Notes: generated by a model not told the origin, from the sequence alone. Positions 1 through 9,159 are shown, counted from the stretch's first letter. The stretch: DNA of 53,562 nucleotides from CBDFHV01 sp965247705 (GCA_965247705.1 CBDFHV010000066.1:1-53562), one strand, 5' to 3'. Made by a program: numbers and translations.

Positions 1-836
1 ATGATTTCGGCGTCACCCACGTGATCCGGGGCGACGACCACCTCACCAACGCCTTCCGCCAGGTGCAGCTCTACCGGGCATTGGGCTGGGAGCCGCCCGC
101 GTTCGCCCACATTCCGCTCATTCACGGACCCGACGGCGGCAAGCTCTCCAAGCGCCACGGGGCTTTGGGGGTGGAGGCATATCGGGACATGGGATATGCG
201 CCGGAGGCCGTGTGCAACTATCTCCTGCGGCTGGGCTGGAGCCATGGCGACGACGAAATCATCGACCGGGAGCAGGCCATTCGGTGGTTCGATCTGGACA
301 GCGTTGGCCGGTCTCCCGCCCGCATCGATTTCCAAAAGCTCGACAGCCTCAACGCCCACTACTTGCGCCGCGAGACTCCTCAGGAACTGCTCGCCCAGGT
401 CCTTCCCAGGCTTCGGGACAAGCTCGATGACGCGCTTGCGAAGGAGGCGCCTGATCGGATATTTAGGGGCTTGGATAGTCTTAAAAATCGCGCCAAAACG
501 ATCAACGAACTTACTGAATTAGCTACCTTTTACGCATCACGTCGACCCATTTCATTGAGCGACGAGGCGCAGCGGTTGCTGGATGGCGAAGGCAAGGGGC
601 GCCTGGGCGACGTAAGGGCGGAATTGGCGGCGGCGGCGGCGTGGTCGCAGCAGGATCTGGAATCACGTCTCAGGGACTGGTGCGAACGAGAGGGGCACAA
701 GCTGGGAAAGGTGGCGCAACCGCTGCGCGCCGCCCTTACCGGATCGAAGACCTCGCCCGGACTTTTTGAAGTCATGGAAGTCCTGGGCAAGGACGAAACG
801 CTAGGTCGGATCGACGACGCGATTTCGCCTGCATAA
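1..836 (+). CDS. gltX: Glutamyl-tRNA synthetase, C-terminal part (5' end outside window)
   Basis: The reading frame is open from base 3 and runs off the left edge, giving 277 visible residues. The enzyme charges tRNA-Glu with glutamate in the cytoplasm. The translation starts in the catalytic core (DFGVTHVIRGDDHLTN), followed by the ATP-binding KMSKS-type loop as KLSKRHGA about 45 residues in. The rest is the helical anticodon-binding region, ending with the family-typical stretch GKVAQPLRAALTGSKTSPGL. An internal GTG at 21 lies inside the core and is not the true start. gltA follows 105 bases downstream on the same strand. A charging specificity wider than tRNA-Glu, as in some bacteria with two gltX copies, cannot be decided from this part. 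Confidence 0.95.
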   Translation, partial: DFGVTHVIRGDDHLTNAFRQVQLYRALGWEPPAFAHIPLIHGPDGGKLSKRHGALGVEAYRDMGYAPEAVCNYLLRLGWSHGDDEIIDREQAIRWFDLDSVGRSPARIDFQKLDSLNAHYLRRETPQELLAQVLPRLRDKLDDALAKEAPDRIFRGLDSLKNRAKTINELTELATFYASRRPISLSDEAQRLLDGEGKGRLGDVRAELAAAAAWSQQDLESRLRDWCEREGHKLGKVAQPLRAALTGSKTSPGLFEVMEVLGKDETLGRIDDAISPA

Positions 837-941
837 GGGCCGCGATCGCATGTATACCCCTTCACTCGGGCCGCCAGGCCCGCTCGGATTTCGTGATGGG
901 CGGAGTCGCATTTCCCGCCTGCTTCCTGGAGGACCATGACG

Positions 942-2267
942 ATGAACGAAAGCAACCCCGCCAACAAGAGGAACGTGGCCACCTTCTCCCTGGTCGACAA
1001 TGCCAGCGACAAAACCTACGAACTTCCGGTGACGCATGGCAGCATCGGTCCCAGCGTTATCGACGTGCGCCGCCTCTACGCCGAAACCGGGCACTTCACC
1101 TACGACCCCGGTTACACCTCGACCGGCAGTTGTGAATCCAAGATCACCTATATCGACGGCGAGGAAGGCATTCTCCTTTATCGCGGCTATCCAATCGAGC
1201 AACTGGCCGAGCATTCGGACTTCCTGGAGACCTGCTACCTGATCCTCTACGGCGAGCTGCCGACGGCGAAGGAGAAGGAGAAGTTCGTTCACGACGTGAC
1301 CTATCACACGATGGTGAACGAACAGATCAACTACTTCCTGCGGGGCTTCCGCCGCGACGCCCACCCCATGGCGGTGATGTGCGGGATCGTCGGGGCCTTG
1401 TCCGCGTTTTATCACGAGGACATCAAGATCGAGGATCCGCACCACCGCATGGTCGCCTCCTTCCGCCTGGTCGCCAAGATGCCAACCATCGCGGCAATGG
1501 CCTACAAGTACTCCCAGGGCCAGCCGTTCACGTATCCGCGCAACGACTTGGGCTATGCGGAGAACTTCATCCACATGCTTTTCGCCACGCCGTGCGAGCC
1601 CTATGTGGTCAATCCGGTGGTGGCCAAGGCACTGGACAAGATCTTCGTCCTCCATGCCGACCACGAACAGAACGCGTCCACGTCGACCGTTCGGCTCGCC
1701 GGTTCCAGCGGCGCCAATCCCTACGCCTGCATCGCCGCCGGTATCGCGTCCTTGTGGGGCCCCGCCCATGGCGGCGCCAACGAGGCGGTGCTCAACATGC
1801 TGGGCGAGATCGAAAGCACCGACCGGATTCCGGAATTCATCGCCAAGGCCAAGGACAAGGACGATCCCTTCCGGCTCATGGGCTTTGGGCACCGGGTGTA
1901 CAAGAATTACGACCCGCGGGCCAAGGTGCTGCAGCAATCCTGCCACGAAGTCTTGGACGAACTGGGGATCACCAACGAACCCCTGTTGGACATCGCCATG
2001 GAATTGGAGCGCATCGCCGTCGAGGACGAGTACTTCGTCAAGCGAAAGCTCTATCCAAACGTCGACTTCTATTCGGGCATCATTTTCAAGGCCATGGGTA
2101 TTCCCACGTCCATGTTCACGGCCCTGTTCGCCCTGGCCCGGACGGTGGGCTGGGTGGCCCAGTGGAACGAGATGATCGAGGATCCGAGTCAGAAGATCGG
2201 CCGGCCCCGCCAGCTCTATACGGGTAACAGCGAACGAAAGTACGTGCCCCTGAACAAGCGGGGCTGA
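942..2267 (+). CDS. gltA: Citrate synthase
   Basis: Condenses oxaloacetate and acetyl-CoA to citrate, the entry step of the TCA cycle. It is a type II-length protein of 441 residues from this start. The active-site signature GFGHRVYKNYDPRAK carries the catalytic His, the second His lies in GPAHGGANEAVLNML, and the catalytic Asp is in NVDFYSGI near the C-terminus. Two ATGs are in frame, at 936 and 942. The Shine-Dalgarno GGAGG at 928-932 is only 3 bases from the first but 9 from the second, so 942 is preferred. A short hairpin follows the stop. Gene order gltX-gltA is frequent in alphaproteobacteria. Confidence 0.96.
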   Translation: MNESNPANKRNVATFSLVDNASDKTYELPVTHGSIGPSVIDVRRLYAETGHFTYDPGYTSTGSCESKITYIDGEEGILLYRGYPIEQLAEHSDFLETCYLILYGELPTAKEKEKFVHDVTYHTMVNEQINYFLRGFRRDAHPMAVMCGIVGALSAFYHEDIKIEDPHHRMVASFRLVAKMPTIAAMAYKYSQGQPFTYPRNDLGYAENFIHMLFATPCEPYVVNPVVAKALDKIFVLHADHEQNASTSTVRLAGSSGANPYACIAAGIASLWGPAHGGANEAVLNMLGEIESTDRIPEFIAKAKDKDDPFRLMGFGHRVYKNYDPRAKVLQQSCHEVLDELGITNEPLLDIAMELERIAVEDEYFVKRKLYPNVDFYSGIIFKAMGIPTSMFTALFALARTVGWVAQWNEMIEDPSQKIGRPRQLYTGNSERKYVPLNKRG

Positions 2268-2299
2268 CGGTTCGCTGGATCAAGCCACTTGGATGCTTG

Positions 2300-2323
2300 G
2301 GGAGAGACCTCAAAGTCTCTCCC
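2300..2323 (+). terminator. Hairpin after gltA
   Basis: Perfect 9-bp stem (gggagagac / gtctctccc) with loop ctcaaa, 33 bases after the gltA stop. No T-run follows, so factor-independent termination is uncertain. Confidence 0.45.
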
Positions 2324-2428
2324 TGACCACCCCCTACAGAAGGATAATTCGCTGAGCTTGTAGACGTCGCTATACCTGTGATCGGTGATGCTGTTGACCC
2401 CGGTAACGATCAAGGAAAGCCGACGCCC

Positions 2429-2638
2429 ATGGCACAGAAAAGATTCGTTCAGCCGGGAGACCGGTTCATGAAGGTGGGAAGCCGGACGCCCCCGTTGATC
2501 GTGCAGCGGCTGCTGCCCCACATCGATCTGCCGCCCCACGCCCAACTGGTGCCTGATCGACAGCGGGGTCGACCGGTGACCCTGTCGATTTCCGCCCTCC
2601 TCGACCGCAACCTGTTTCGTCCCGTGGAAGCCGCCTGA
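2429..2638 (+). CDS. Small conserved-looking protein of unknown function (69 aa)
   Basis: Starts at the ATG at 2429, preceded by AAGGAAA about 12 bases upstream; a longer frame from 2378 has no such site. The protein begins MAQKRFVQPGDRFMKVG, continues with PPLIVQRLLPHIDLPPHAQL, and ends in VTLSISALLDRNLFRPVE. This layout (a short G-D-x-F strand, a V-x-R/hydrophobic strand, D-x-P-P-H-A-x-L, then T-x-S-x-x-x-L-L-D) resembles small beta-rich proteins found singly in alphaproteobacterial genomes; that resemblance is from memory and no function is known to me. It stands alone between gltA and the convergent glpD-like gene, whose stop is only 7 bases away. An antisense frame exists here but has no plausible start. 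Confidence 0.6.
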   Translation: MAQKRFVQPGDRFMKVGSRTPPLIVQRLLPHIDLPPHAQLVPDRQRGRPVTLSISALLDRNLFRPVEAA

Positions 2639-2645
2639 GCGCGGC

Positions 2646-4202
2646 TCAGCGCGATGGCGCGGCACCGTTGAAGTTGTGGCGCCGGGCCACGTAGTCCCGG
2701 TAGCCCGCGACCTCGGCCGCAGTTCGCTCCCCATCCCAGCCCATGATGTCCGCCACCGCCTCGGCGGCGGTTTGGGCCGCTTTGGCCCCCATGGTCTCGG
2801 TCCACCCCACGCCGACCCGGCGAAACAGGAGGTCCACCAGGTTCGTGGGGTGCTCTTCCCGGGCGCACCGCTTCAGATCGGCCAAGGTGGGCACCGGCCA
2901 GTCGGTGACTATGGGCGGCGCGTTTTCGTTCTTCAGCCATGGCGGCGACGCAAAGGACAAGGTCCGTGGCGTGCCGCTGGGGCGGATGCGCGCGGCCACC
3001 GCGTCGCGCACTTCCTCGCCGGCGTTTCGATGTGTCATGATGGGCCCCGCGGTCATCGCCATGACGTTGGGCAGGCCGCTATCCGTGAGATCGTGAAGCG
3101 TCCGGTCCCGCGCCCCCATGGGCAGCGCCGGATCATAGGTCAGCGGACGCACGCCGGCCCATGTGAATAACACGTCGGACCGTTTCAGCCCCACCCCGGG
3201 CAAAAGGTGGTTGATCTCGTCCATGAGCCAGGCGATCTCGTCTTCGCTGGCCCTGACATCGTCGATGTCACCCTCGTAGAGGGTTTCGGTCGGACCCACG
3301 TAATGGAGTCCCCGCCACGGGGCGCAGTAGATGGGCTCCCGCGCGCGGTTCAAGGCGGCAACACCGTATCCGGCGCATTCCGGGGGCAGCCGGACCATGA
3401 AGTGGATGCCCTTGGTGCCGGTGATCCTGCGCGGCGCCTTGTCATCGGCCATCCGGTTGACCCCGTCGATCCAGACCCCCGCCATGTTGAGGACCAGGTC
3501 CGCATGGACGGCGGCTGATTCATCGGCCTGGAGGACGTTCGCCAGCTGTATGCGCCACCCGTCGCCGTCCCGCTCCATGCCACCGCAGGCGGTGTAGTTG
3601 CGCACCACCGCGCCCATGCGTTCGGCATCCATGACCGTGTCGAGCACGATCCGCTCCGGCCACTCGAATCGGTATTCGCGGTAGTGGGCCACCATGCGCA
3701 ACGTATCGACGTCTCGAAGCCATCGGATGAGGGGCGTGCGCCGTACTTCCTCCTGGTCGAGACGGCGGTAATCCAGGGGCACGCCAGCGGAATCGAGTCG
3801 CTTCAATACCTGAAAAGCCAAGTCCACCTGCCACGGCGCGTAGGGAGTCTCGTCATAAACGGGGAAGTGGATCTTCATCGGCTCCGTGCGGTCCGACGAC
3901 GCTTCGACGAACTGGCTGCGCGACTTCATGGCCTGGCGCGCCATGCGCAATGCGGTTTTCAGGCGATCGGGGTAGCGCACAAAGTCCCACATGGAAGCAC
4001 CGGGAGCGAGATAGCGAAGCCCGCAATGAAGCAGGCGGCTCGAACGGCTGCTGGAGCCGGAACCGAAATCGCCCTTGTCCACCAGCAGCACGGTATATCC
4101 CGCCGACGCCAGATGCTGGGCGGCGGCGCTGCCGCACACACCGGCGCCGATGACGGCCACGTCGAACCGCTGCCCGTCCAGGCGCGAAATCCCCCTACCC
4201 AT
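2646..4202 (-). CDS. glpD: FAD-dependent glycerol-3-phosphate dehydrogenase family protein
   Basis: Probable membrane-associated flavoprotein oxidising glycerol 3-phosphate to dihydroxyacetone phosphate and passing electrons to quinone. The N-terminus has the FAD Rossmann motif VIGAGVCGSAAAQHLASAGY (about residues 16-35), then the family signature GSGSSSRSSRLLHCGLRYL at about 47-65. The central substrate domain carries TGTKGIHFMV, and the C-terminal helical domain has the DAO_C pattern EEHPTNLVDLLFRR near residue 447. Length 518 fits GlpD. It sits 9 bases after lpxB at the end of the lpx run, an unusual partner, so co-transcription is possible but function with lipid A is not implied. The standard GlpD motif reads HGGLRYLE; here it is HCGLRYLA, so another substrate of the same family cannot be excluded. 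Confidence 0.78.
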   Translation of the reverse strand: MGRGISRLDGQRFDVAVIGAGVCGSAAAQHLASAGYTVLLVDKGDFGSGSSSRSSRLLHCGLRYLAPGASMWDFVRYPDRLKTALRMARQAMKSRSQFVEASSDRTEPMKIHFPVYDETPYAPWQVDLAFQVLKRLDSAGVPLDYRRLDQEEVRRTPLIRWLRDVDTLRMVAHYREYRFEWPERIVLDTVMDAERMGAVVRNYTACGGMERDGDGWRIQLANVLQADESAAVHADLVLNMAGVWIDGVNRMADDKAPRRITGTKGIHFMVRLPPECAGYGVAALNRAREPIYCAPWRGLHYVGPTETLYEGDIDDVRASEDEIAWLMDEINHLLPGVGLKRSDVLFTWAGVRPLTYDPALPMGARDRTLHDLTDSGLPNVMAMTAGPIMTHRNAGEEVRDAVAARIRPSGTPRTLSFASPPWLKNENAPPIVTDWPVPTLADLKRCAREEHPTNLVDLLFRRVGVGWTETMGAKAAQTAAEAVADIMGWDGERTAAEVAGYRDYVARRHNFNGAAPSR

Positions 4203-4211
4203 CCATTTCCC

Positions 4212-5378
4212 CTATGCTTCGATCACGTCCAGTATCGTACGGGCGGCGCGTTGGCTGGGCGGCTCTCCCCCGCGCCCCAGAAGATCCAGGGCCTCGGCCA
4301 CCGCATCGATCTGGCGGCGCGCCGCCTCGCCGCTGTCCAGCAGTTCGGCCACGGCCGGAGCGAGAGTAGCCGGATCGCAAGCTTCCTGCAGCCGTTCCGG
4401 CACCACTTCCCGATCCAGCAGGATGTTAACCAAGTTGACGTATCGGACCCGCACCATGCGGCGTACCAGCCAGGCCGTGAGGCCGCTGACCCGATAGGTG
4501 ACGATGGCCGGCGTTTCGGCCATGGCCAATTCCACGGCCACCGTGCCCGAGGCGGCCAGGGCGGCATTGGCGGCGGCAAAGGCGTCGTACTTCTGGTCTT
4601 CGCCGGCGACGACGACCGGACGGCAAGGCCAGGAGGCGACCGCCTCACGGACCAGGGACTCCACGGCTTCGACGGTGGGGACAACGATTCGGAGGTCCTC
4701 CCGGTCCTCCGCCAAGCGGCGCACCGTCGCGGCGAATACGGGCAGCAGCCGGCCCACCTCTCCGGCGCGACTTCCTGGCAGCAGGCATAGCAGCGGCGCC
4801 TCGGAGGCGATTCCCTGGGCAGCGCGGAACCGGGGTCCGTCGCCGTCGGCCGCGCCGCTTTCCACGACGGGATGGCCAACAAACGAACAGCGCATGCCGA
4901 CGGCCTCGAAATAGGGCGGTTCGAAAGGCAGCAGCACCAGCAGGTGGTCGACGAGCCGGGCCAGCTTGGGCGCCCGCCCCGGACGCCAAGCCCACACGGT
5001 GGGCGCCACGTAGTGGATGATCGGCACGCCCAGGCCCTTGAGGCGGCGGGCGACCCGCAAGGTGAAGCCGGGCGAGTCGATGGTAATGACGGCGCCGGGA
5101 CGAAGCTGGCGAATGGCGCCCACGGTTTCACGCAGCCGCCTCATCAGACGCGGCAGGCGCGGCAGCACCTCGACGAGTCCCATGACCGAGAGATCGGCCA
5201 TGGGAAACAGGCTGTGAAGCCCCCGCCGGGACATGTGGGGTCCCCCGACGCCGGCGAAGCGAACGCGCGACCCCGTCAAGTCCCGAAGCGCCAACATCAG
5301 TCGAGCCCCAAGCACGTCGCCCGAGGGTTCACCGGCGAGCAGAAAGATCAGCGGTCCTTCCCCGCTGTCCTGGGTCAC
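4212..5378 (-). CDS. lpxB: Lipid-A-disaccharide synthase
   Basis: Joins UDP-2,3-diacylglucosamine and lipid X to form the lipid A disaccharide at the inner face of the membrane. The protein has 388 residues, normal for LpxB. The nucleotide-sugar glycosyltransferase (GT19) motifs are GEPSGDVLGARLM at about residues 17-29, GVGGPHM at 43-49, the segment SPGFTLRVARRLK, and the C-terminal LLPGSRAGEVGRLLPVF. Its start codon overlaps the lpxI stop by 4 bases (ATGA), so the pair is translationally coupled. It is the last lipid A gene of the run. Confidence 0.96.
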   Translation of the reverse strand: MTQDSGEGPLIFLLAGEPSGDVLGARLMLALRDLTGSRVRFAGVGGPHMSRRGLHSLFPMADLSVMGLVEVLPRLPRLMRRLRETVGAIRQLRPGAVITIDSPGFTLRVARRLKGLGVPIIHYVAPTVWAWRPGRAPKLARLVDHLLVLLPFEPPYFEAVGMRCSFVGHPVVESGAADGDGPRFRAAQGIASEAPLLCLLPGSRAGEVGRLLPVFAATVRRLAEDREDLRIVVPTVEAVESLVREAVASWPCRPVVVAGEDQKYDAFAAANAALAASGTVAVELAMAETPAIVTYRVSGLTAWLVRRMVRVRYVNLVNILLDREVVPERLQEACDPATLAPAVAELLDSGEAARRQIDAVAEALDLLGRGGEPPSQRAARTILDVIEA

Positions 5379-6241
5379 GGGGTTTTCTCGGCAGCCTGAG
5401 CGTCTACGCCTACCAGGAACAGACCCGTGGCGTCGGCGGCGGCAACGGTGTCCTCCCGATCGACGATCAGGGCGCCGCCAGCTTCCACCGCGATCCCGCG
5501 CAGGCCCGCCGCCGCCGCCGCCGTAACGGTTCCGGGACCGATGGTAGGCAGGTCGGTTCGCCGTTCCTGGCCCGGCTTCGCCGCCTTGACCAGCACCCCG
5601 CCCGGGCCTTCCCGGGACAACGGCCGCACCCGCGTCAGCATGGCACCCGTCCCCTCGATGGCCTCCACCGCAAGCACCAACCCCTGCTGCACGACCACCG
5701 CCTGGCCCACGTCAGCGGTCCCGAGCGCCCTGATCACGGCGAGGCCCCGGGCGATATCCGCCTCCGCCTGAGGATCGGGCGACACCTGGCCCAACGAACC
5801 GCTCGGCGCCAGGATATCGGGTACGATGCTGGCAACGTCCACGATCCGAAACCCCTGACGGTTCTCCAATTCCGCCGTCAGGGCCGATAGCAGACCGTTG
5901 TCTCCCAAGGCGCCGGCGCCGCTGCGCAAGAGGAACCCGGCGGTCCACCGATCGGGACGCAGGGCAGCGAGGGAGGGGCGCCGGACGAACCCTGCAAGCA
6001 GCACGTCACGGACCCCCGCCCCGCGCAACAGGCGCAATGCCTTTCCAGCCGCGCCCAGGCGGACCCAGGCATGGGGCACGTCACAAAGGTCGAGGGCCGC
6101 CAACCTGGCCTGACCTTCGAGGGCGATCACGAAAACCTCTCGTCCGGAACGGCGGCACCCCTCCAGCACCCGCAGCGGTAGATCGCCGCCGCCGGCGACC
6201 AGGCCCAACGGGTTCACCGGTGTCTGACCCTGCTCCGCCAT
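5375..6241 (-). CDS. lpxI: UDP-2,3-diacylglucosamine pyrophosphatase LpxI
   Basis: Hydrolyses UDP-2,3-diacylglucosamine to lipid X and UMP, replacing LpxH in alphaproteobacteria. From the ATG at 6241 the protein has 288 residues; the open frame extends further upstream into lpxA but those residues do not belong to the family. Typical features are the N-terminal GLVAGGGDLPLRVLEGCRRS, GFVRRPSL, the central LGDNGLLSALTAELE, and the C-terminal (DUF1009) stretch ADVGQAVVVQQGLVLAVEAI followed by EGTGAMLTRV. It overlaps lpxB by 4 bases and follows lpxA by 34 bases. Confidence 0.93.
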   Translation of the reverse strand: MAEQGQTPVNPLGLVAGGGDLPLRVLEGCRRSGREVFVIALEGQARLAALDLCDVPHAWVRLGAAGKALRLLRGAGVRDVLLAGFVRRPSLAALRPDRWTAGFLLRSGAGALGDNGLLSALTAELENRQGFRIVDVASIVPDILAPSGSLGQVSPDPQAEADIARGLAVIRALGTADVGQAVVVQQGLVLAVEAIEGTGAMLTRVRPLSREGPGGVLVKAAKPGQERRTDLPTIGPGTVTAAAAAGLRGIAVEAGGALIVDREDTVAAADATGLFLVGVDAQAAEKTP

Positions 6242-6275
6242 GCCCCGGTCCGCAATCCTGCCCGGGTGCCGTTGC

Positions 6276-7076
6276 TTAGGCAGCGTCGTCGAGAAGCGGC
6301 TGGCAGATGGCCCGCGAGCCGTCCGCCTGGATGAAGCCAACGATTTCCATGACGGGCTCGACGTCCCTGAACAGTTCCGCCACGTCCTCCAGTCGTTCGG
6401 CCATGGTTCCTTCATGCGCGAACATGAGCCGGTAAGCGTTGCGAAGGCCGTGAATGATGTCCCGTGAAAATCCGCGGCGCTTCAGACCGACGATGTTGAG
6501 TCCCGATAGGCGAGCCCGGTTGCCGACTACGGAACCATAGGGAATGACATCGTTCTCCACCCCCGACATGCCGCCGATCATGGCGTGTCGGCCGACCCGC
6601 ACGTATTGGTGAACCGCGGACAGGCCGCCGACGATGACCCAGTCGCCGACCGACACGTGACCGGCGAGAGTCGCGTTGTTGACCATGATGACGTGGTCCC
6701 CGATGTGGCAGTCATGGGCCACGTGGCTGCCGACCATGAACAGGCAGTTGTTGCCGATGCGGGTCAACATGCCGCCGCCTTCGGTGCCCGGGTTCAAGGT
6801 TACGTGCTCGCGGATGATGTTGTTGCAGCCGATTTCGAGCCGCGACGGCTCCCCCCGATACTTCATGTCCTGGGGCGGCATTCCCACGCAAGAGAACGGA
6901 AAAATTCTAGTGTTGGCGCCGATGCGGGTGGTTCCCTCCACCACCACATGGGCGTGCAGTGTGACGCCGTCGTCCAGTTCGACGCCGTCCCCGACGATGC
7001 AATAGGGACCGATGGTGACGTTGTCGCCGAGAACCGCGTGATCGGAAACGATCGCCGTATGATGAACATCCATCAT
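6276..7076 (-). CDS. lpxA: UDP-N-acetylglucosamine acyltransferase
   Basis: First step of lipid A synthesis: transfers a hydroxyacyl chain from ACP to the 3-OH of UDP-GlcNAc. The 266-residue length is standard. The N-terminal two thirds are hexapeptide repeats of a left-handed beta helix (IHHTAIV-type start, AVLGDNVTIGPYCIVGDGV, GDHVIMVNNATLAGHVSVGD), with the catalytic His in the GSHVAHDCHIGDHV region. The C-terminal helices carry GLNIVGLKRRGFSRDIIHGL. Two consecutive ATGs open the gene, immediately after the fabZ stop codon, which shows tight coupling. Confidence 0.97.
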   Translation of the reverse strand: MMDVHHTAIVSDHAVLGDNVTIGPYCIVGDGVELDDGVTLHAHVVVEGTTRIGANTRIFPFSCVGMPPQDMKYRGEPSRLEIGCNNIIREHVTLNPGTEGGGMLTRIGNNCLFMVGSHVAHDCHIGDHVIMVNNATLAGHVSVGDWVIVGGLSAVHQYVRVGRHAMIGGMSGVENDVIPYGSVVGNRARLSGLNIVGLKRRGFSRDIIHGLRNAYRLMFAHEGTMAERLEDVAELFRDVEPVMEIVGFIQADGSRAICQPLLDDAA

Positions 7077-7544
7077 TCAAGCGTCCATGATCATAGCCGC
7101 GTACACGGCTTCAGCCATCAGGCGATCTTCCACCTTGGCCTCGCCGCGAAACCGCCACATATTGCCGCGGCGATGCTGCTTCTTGACTTCGACGCGAACC
7201 TGATCGCCGGGAACGATGGGACGACGAAAACGGGCCGATTCCACAGAGGTGAAGTAGACGAGTTTGCCCTCGGCCTGCGATCCGAGGGAATGGACCGCTA
7301 GAACCGCGGCGGTCTGCGCCATGGCCTCGATGATCAGAACCCCCGGCATGACGGGGTGTCCCGGGAAGTGTCCCATGAAGTAAGGCTCGTTGATGGAGAC
7401 GTTTTTGATAGCCGTGGCGCTGACTTCGGGGACGGCCTCAATCAGGCGATCGATCATCAGGAACGGATAGCGGTGGGGGATCATTTTCATGATCTGGCCG
7501 ATATCGATATCTACGGCCGGATCGCCCACGGGCTCCGTGTCCAT
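7077..7544 (-). CDS. fabZ: 3-hydroxyacyl-ACP dehydratase FabZ
   Basis: Dehydrates 3-hydroxyacyl-ACP in fatty acid elongation and competes with LpxA for hydroxyacyl-ACP, hence its place in lpx operons. It is a hot-dog fold protein of 155 residues. IPHRYPFLMIDRLIE opens the domain. The active-site His lies in MGHFPGHPVMPGVL, and the catalytic Glu in the following IIEAMAQTAAVL. Upstream is lpxD (gap 3 bases) and downstream lpxA (no gap). Confidence 0.97.
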   Translation of the reverse strand: MDTEPVGDPAVDIDIGQIMKMIPHRYPFLMIDRLIEAVPEVSATAIKNVSINEPYFMGHFPGHPVMPGVLIIEAMAQTAAVLAVHSLGSQAEGKLVYFTSVESARFRRPIVPGDQVRVEVKKQHRRGNMWRFRGEAKVEDRLMAEAVYAAMIMDA

Positions 7545-7547
7545 CGC

Positions 7548-8573
7548 CTACTTCCCCTTGCCCCGCCGCGACAGTCGATCCAAGGTGGTGGCGGCGCGCA
7601 GCCAGTCCCGGATGGGTACCGCCGGCGATCCGCCTACGGAAGCACCAGCCTCCACATCGCGTATGACCCCGCTTTGAGCGGCGATCCGCGCCTTGTTACC
7701 GATGGCGAGATGGCCGGTCAAGCCAGCCTGGCCCCCCATCATGACGAAGTCGCCGACACGGGTGCTGCCGGAGATTCCCACTTGGGCCACGATCACGCAT
7801 CCCCGGCCCAGGCGCACGTTGTGGCCAATTTGCACCAGATTGTCGATCTGACAACCGGCGCCGATGACGGTGTCGGGTCCGGCACCCCGATCGATGGTGA
7901 CGTTGGCTCCGATTTCCACGTCATCTTCAATGATCACGCGGCCCAACTGAGGCACCTTGACGTGGCTCTCGGGGCCGGAGGCGAAACCGAATCCGTCTTG
8001 GCCGATACGGGCGCCGGCGTGGATGGTCACCCGGGCGCCGATGAGGCAATGAGTCAGACTGCAACCGGTTTCCACCGTGCAGCCTTCGCCCAGGAGAACC
8101 TTGTCGCCGATGACCGTATTGGCGCCAATATGGCAACTGAGCCCCAATTCCGCGCCCGGGCCGACCACGGCACCGGGATCGATCCGACAGCCATCGCCCA
8201 GCCGGGCGGAAGGATCCACCGAGGCCGTCGCCGCGATCCCCGGTTCGGGAATCCGGCGGGGATAGTAGGCTTGCGCCACCCGTGCGTAGCCCAGATAGGG
8301 CTCGTCCGCCACCAGCAGGGACATGGCGTCGGGCGCCACTGACGTCATCTCAGGACGAACGATGCAAGCCCCGGCCCGGCTGACGCGGAACGCGGCGGCG
8401 TAATTCCGATTGTCGAGAAAGCTAACGTGGTGGGCTTCGGCGGATTCAAGCGGCGCGACGTCATGCAGTAGGGCTTGGGGATCGGCCGAGCCGTGGATCT
8501 TGGCGCCGGCGACGGCCGCAAGCTCACGCAGGGTAAACGGCCCCGCTACAGGAAAAAATCGGGAGTCGGCCAT
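7548..8573 (-). CDS. lpxD: UDP-3-O-(3-hydroxyacyl)glucosamine N-acyltransferase
   Basis: Third step of lipid A synthesis: N-acylates the deacetylated UDP-glucosamine intermediate. The protein has 341 residues. The N-terminal ~100 residues form the uridine-binding domain (FTLRELAAVAGAKIHG, then SFLDNRNYAAAF). A left-handed beta helix of hexapeptide repeats follows (LGDGCRIDPGAVVGPGAELG and more), with the catalytic His in NLVQIGHNVRLGRGC. The C-terminus has the usual RDWLRAATTLDRL helix. It starts 7 bases after the skp stop, in the conserved bamA-skp-lpxD-fabZ-lpxA order. Confidence 0.96.
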   Translation of the reverse strand: MADSRFFPVAGPFTLRELAAVAGAKIHGSADPQALLHDVAPLESAEAHHVSFLDNRNYAAAFRVSRAGACIVRPEMTSVAPDAMSLLVADEPYLGYARVAQAYYPRRIPEPGIAATASVDPSARLGDGCRIDPGAVVGPGAELGLSCHIGANTVIGDKVLLGEGCTVETGCSLTHCLIGARVTIHAGARIGQDGFGFASGPESHVKVPQLGRVIIEDDVEIGANVTIDRGAGPDTVIGAGCQIDNLVQIGHNVRLGRGCVIVAQVGISGSTRVGDFVMMGGQAGLTGHLAIGNKARIAAQSGVIRDVEAGASVGGSPAVPIRDWLRAATTLDRLSRRGKGK

Positions 8574-8580
8574 GCCTCCT

Positions 8581-9156
8581 CTATTTGGCTACCACGCCCG
8601 GCTCGGACACTTTCACGGTCTTGATCCGTGCGTTGAGCAACTTCAGGGCCGCCTCCGTGATCTCCAGATTGGGGGCGAATAATACGGTCTCGTTGGTGCG
8701 CAAAATGAGCGTGAGTCCGTTCTCCTTGGCCAGCTCCAAAACAACTTCATTCAAGGCATTCTGGACCACCAACCGCGCATCGCGGGTAACTCTGTCGATC
8801 TGCAGCTTGCGCTTTTGGACCTCGCGCTGTGTCTCGCCCACGTCCTTCTGGAAATTGCGCCGCTCATCGGCGAACACCTCCGGCGACAGGATGGCCCGCT
8901 GACGCGCGAGTTCTTGACTGGCTGACCGTAGTGCCTCCTCCTCTCGCTGAATCTCGTCACGGAATTGGTTGCGGTATGCCTGAATTTGGGCACCGATATC
9001 CTTCATGGCGACTGATTCTTTGCGAATTCTATCGACGTTGATCACGGCGATTCGCGCCGGCTTGCCGCCTTCAGGGCTTTGCGCCTGTGCCTGCGCGGCG
9101 ACCGCCAACCCGAGAAGACAGGCCGAAAGGACGGCGACTCGAACGTATTGCTTCAT
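8581..9156 (-). CDS. skp: OmpH/Skp family periplasmic chaperone
   Basis: Holds unfolded outer-membrane proteins in the periplasm and delivers them to BamA. The 191-residue product has a Sec signal peptide (MKQYVRVAVLSACLLGLAVA, cleavage likely after AQA). After the short beta segment PARIAVINVDRIRKESVA comes a long charged coiled coil (about residues 58-130, rich in E, R and Q), then VVQNALNEVVLELAKENGLTL, typical of OmpH. It lies 3 bases after bamA, the usual place. Confidence 0.93.
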   Translation of the reverse strand: MKQYVRVAVLSACLLGLAVAAQAQAQSPEGGKPARIAVINVDRIRKESVAMKDIGAQIQAYRNQFRDEIQREEEALRSASQELARQRAILSPEVFADERRNFQKDVGETQREVQKRKLQIDRVTRDARLVVQNALNEVVLELAKENGLTLILRTNETVLFAPNLEITEAALKLLNARIKTVKVSEPGVVAK

Positions 9157-9159
9157 GAT

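Noticed and set aside
2268..2428. Promoter or riboswitch upstream of the 69-residue gene
   Set aside because: Apart from the hairpin at 2300-2323 no convincing -35/-10 pair or aptamer-like fold was seen.
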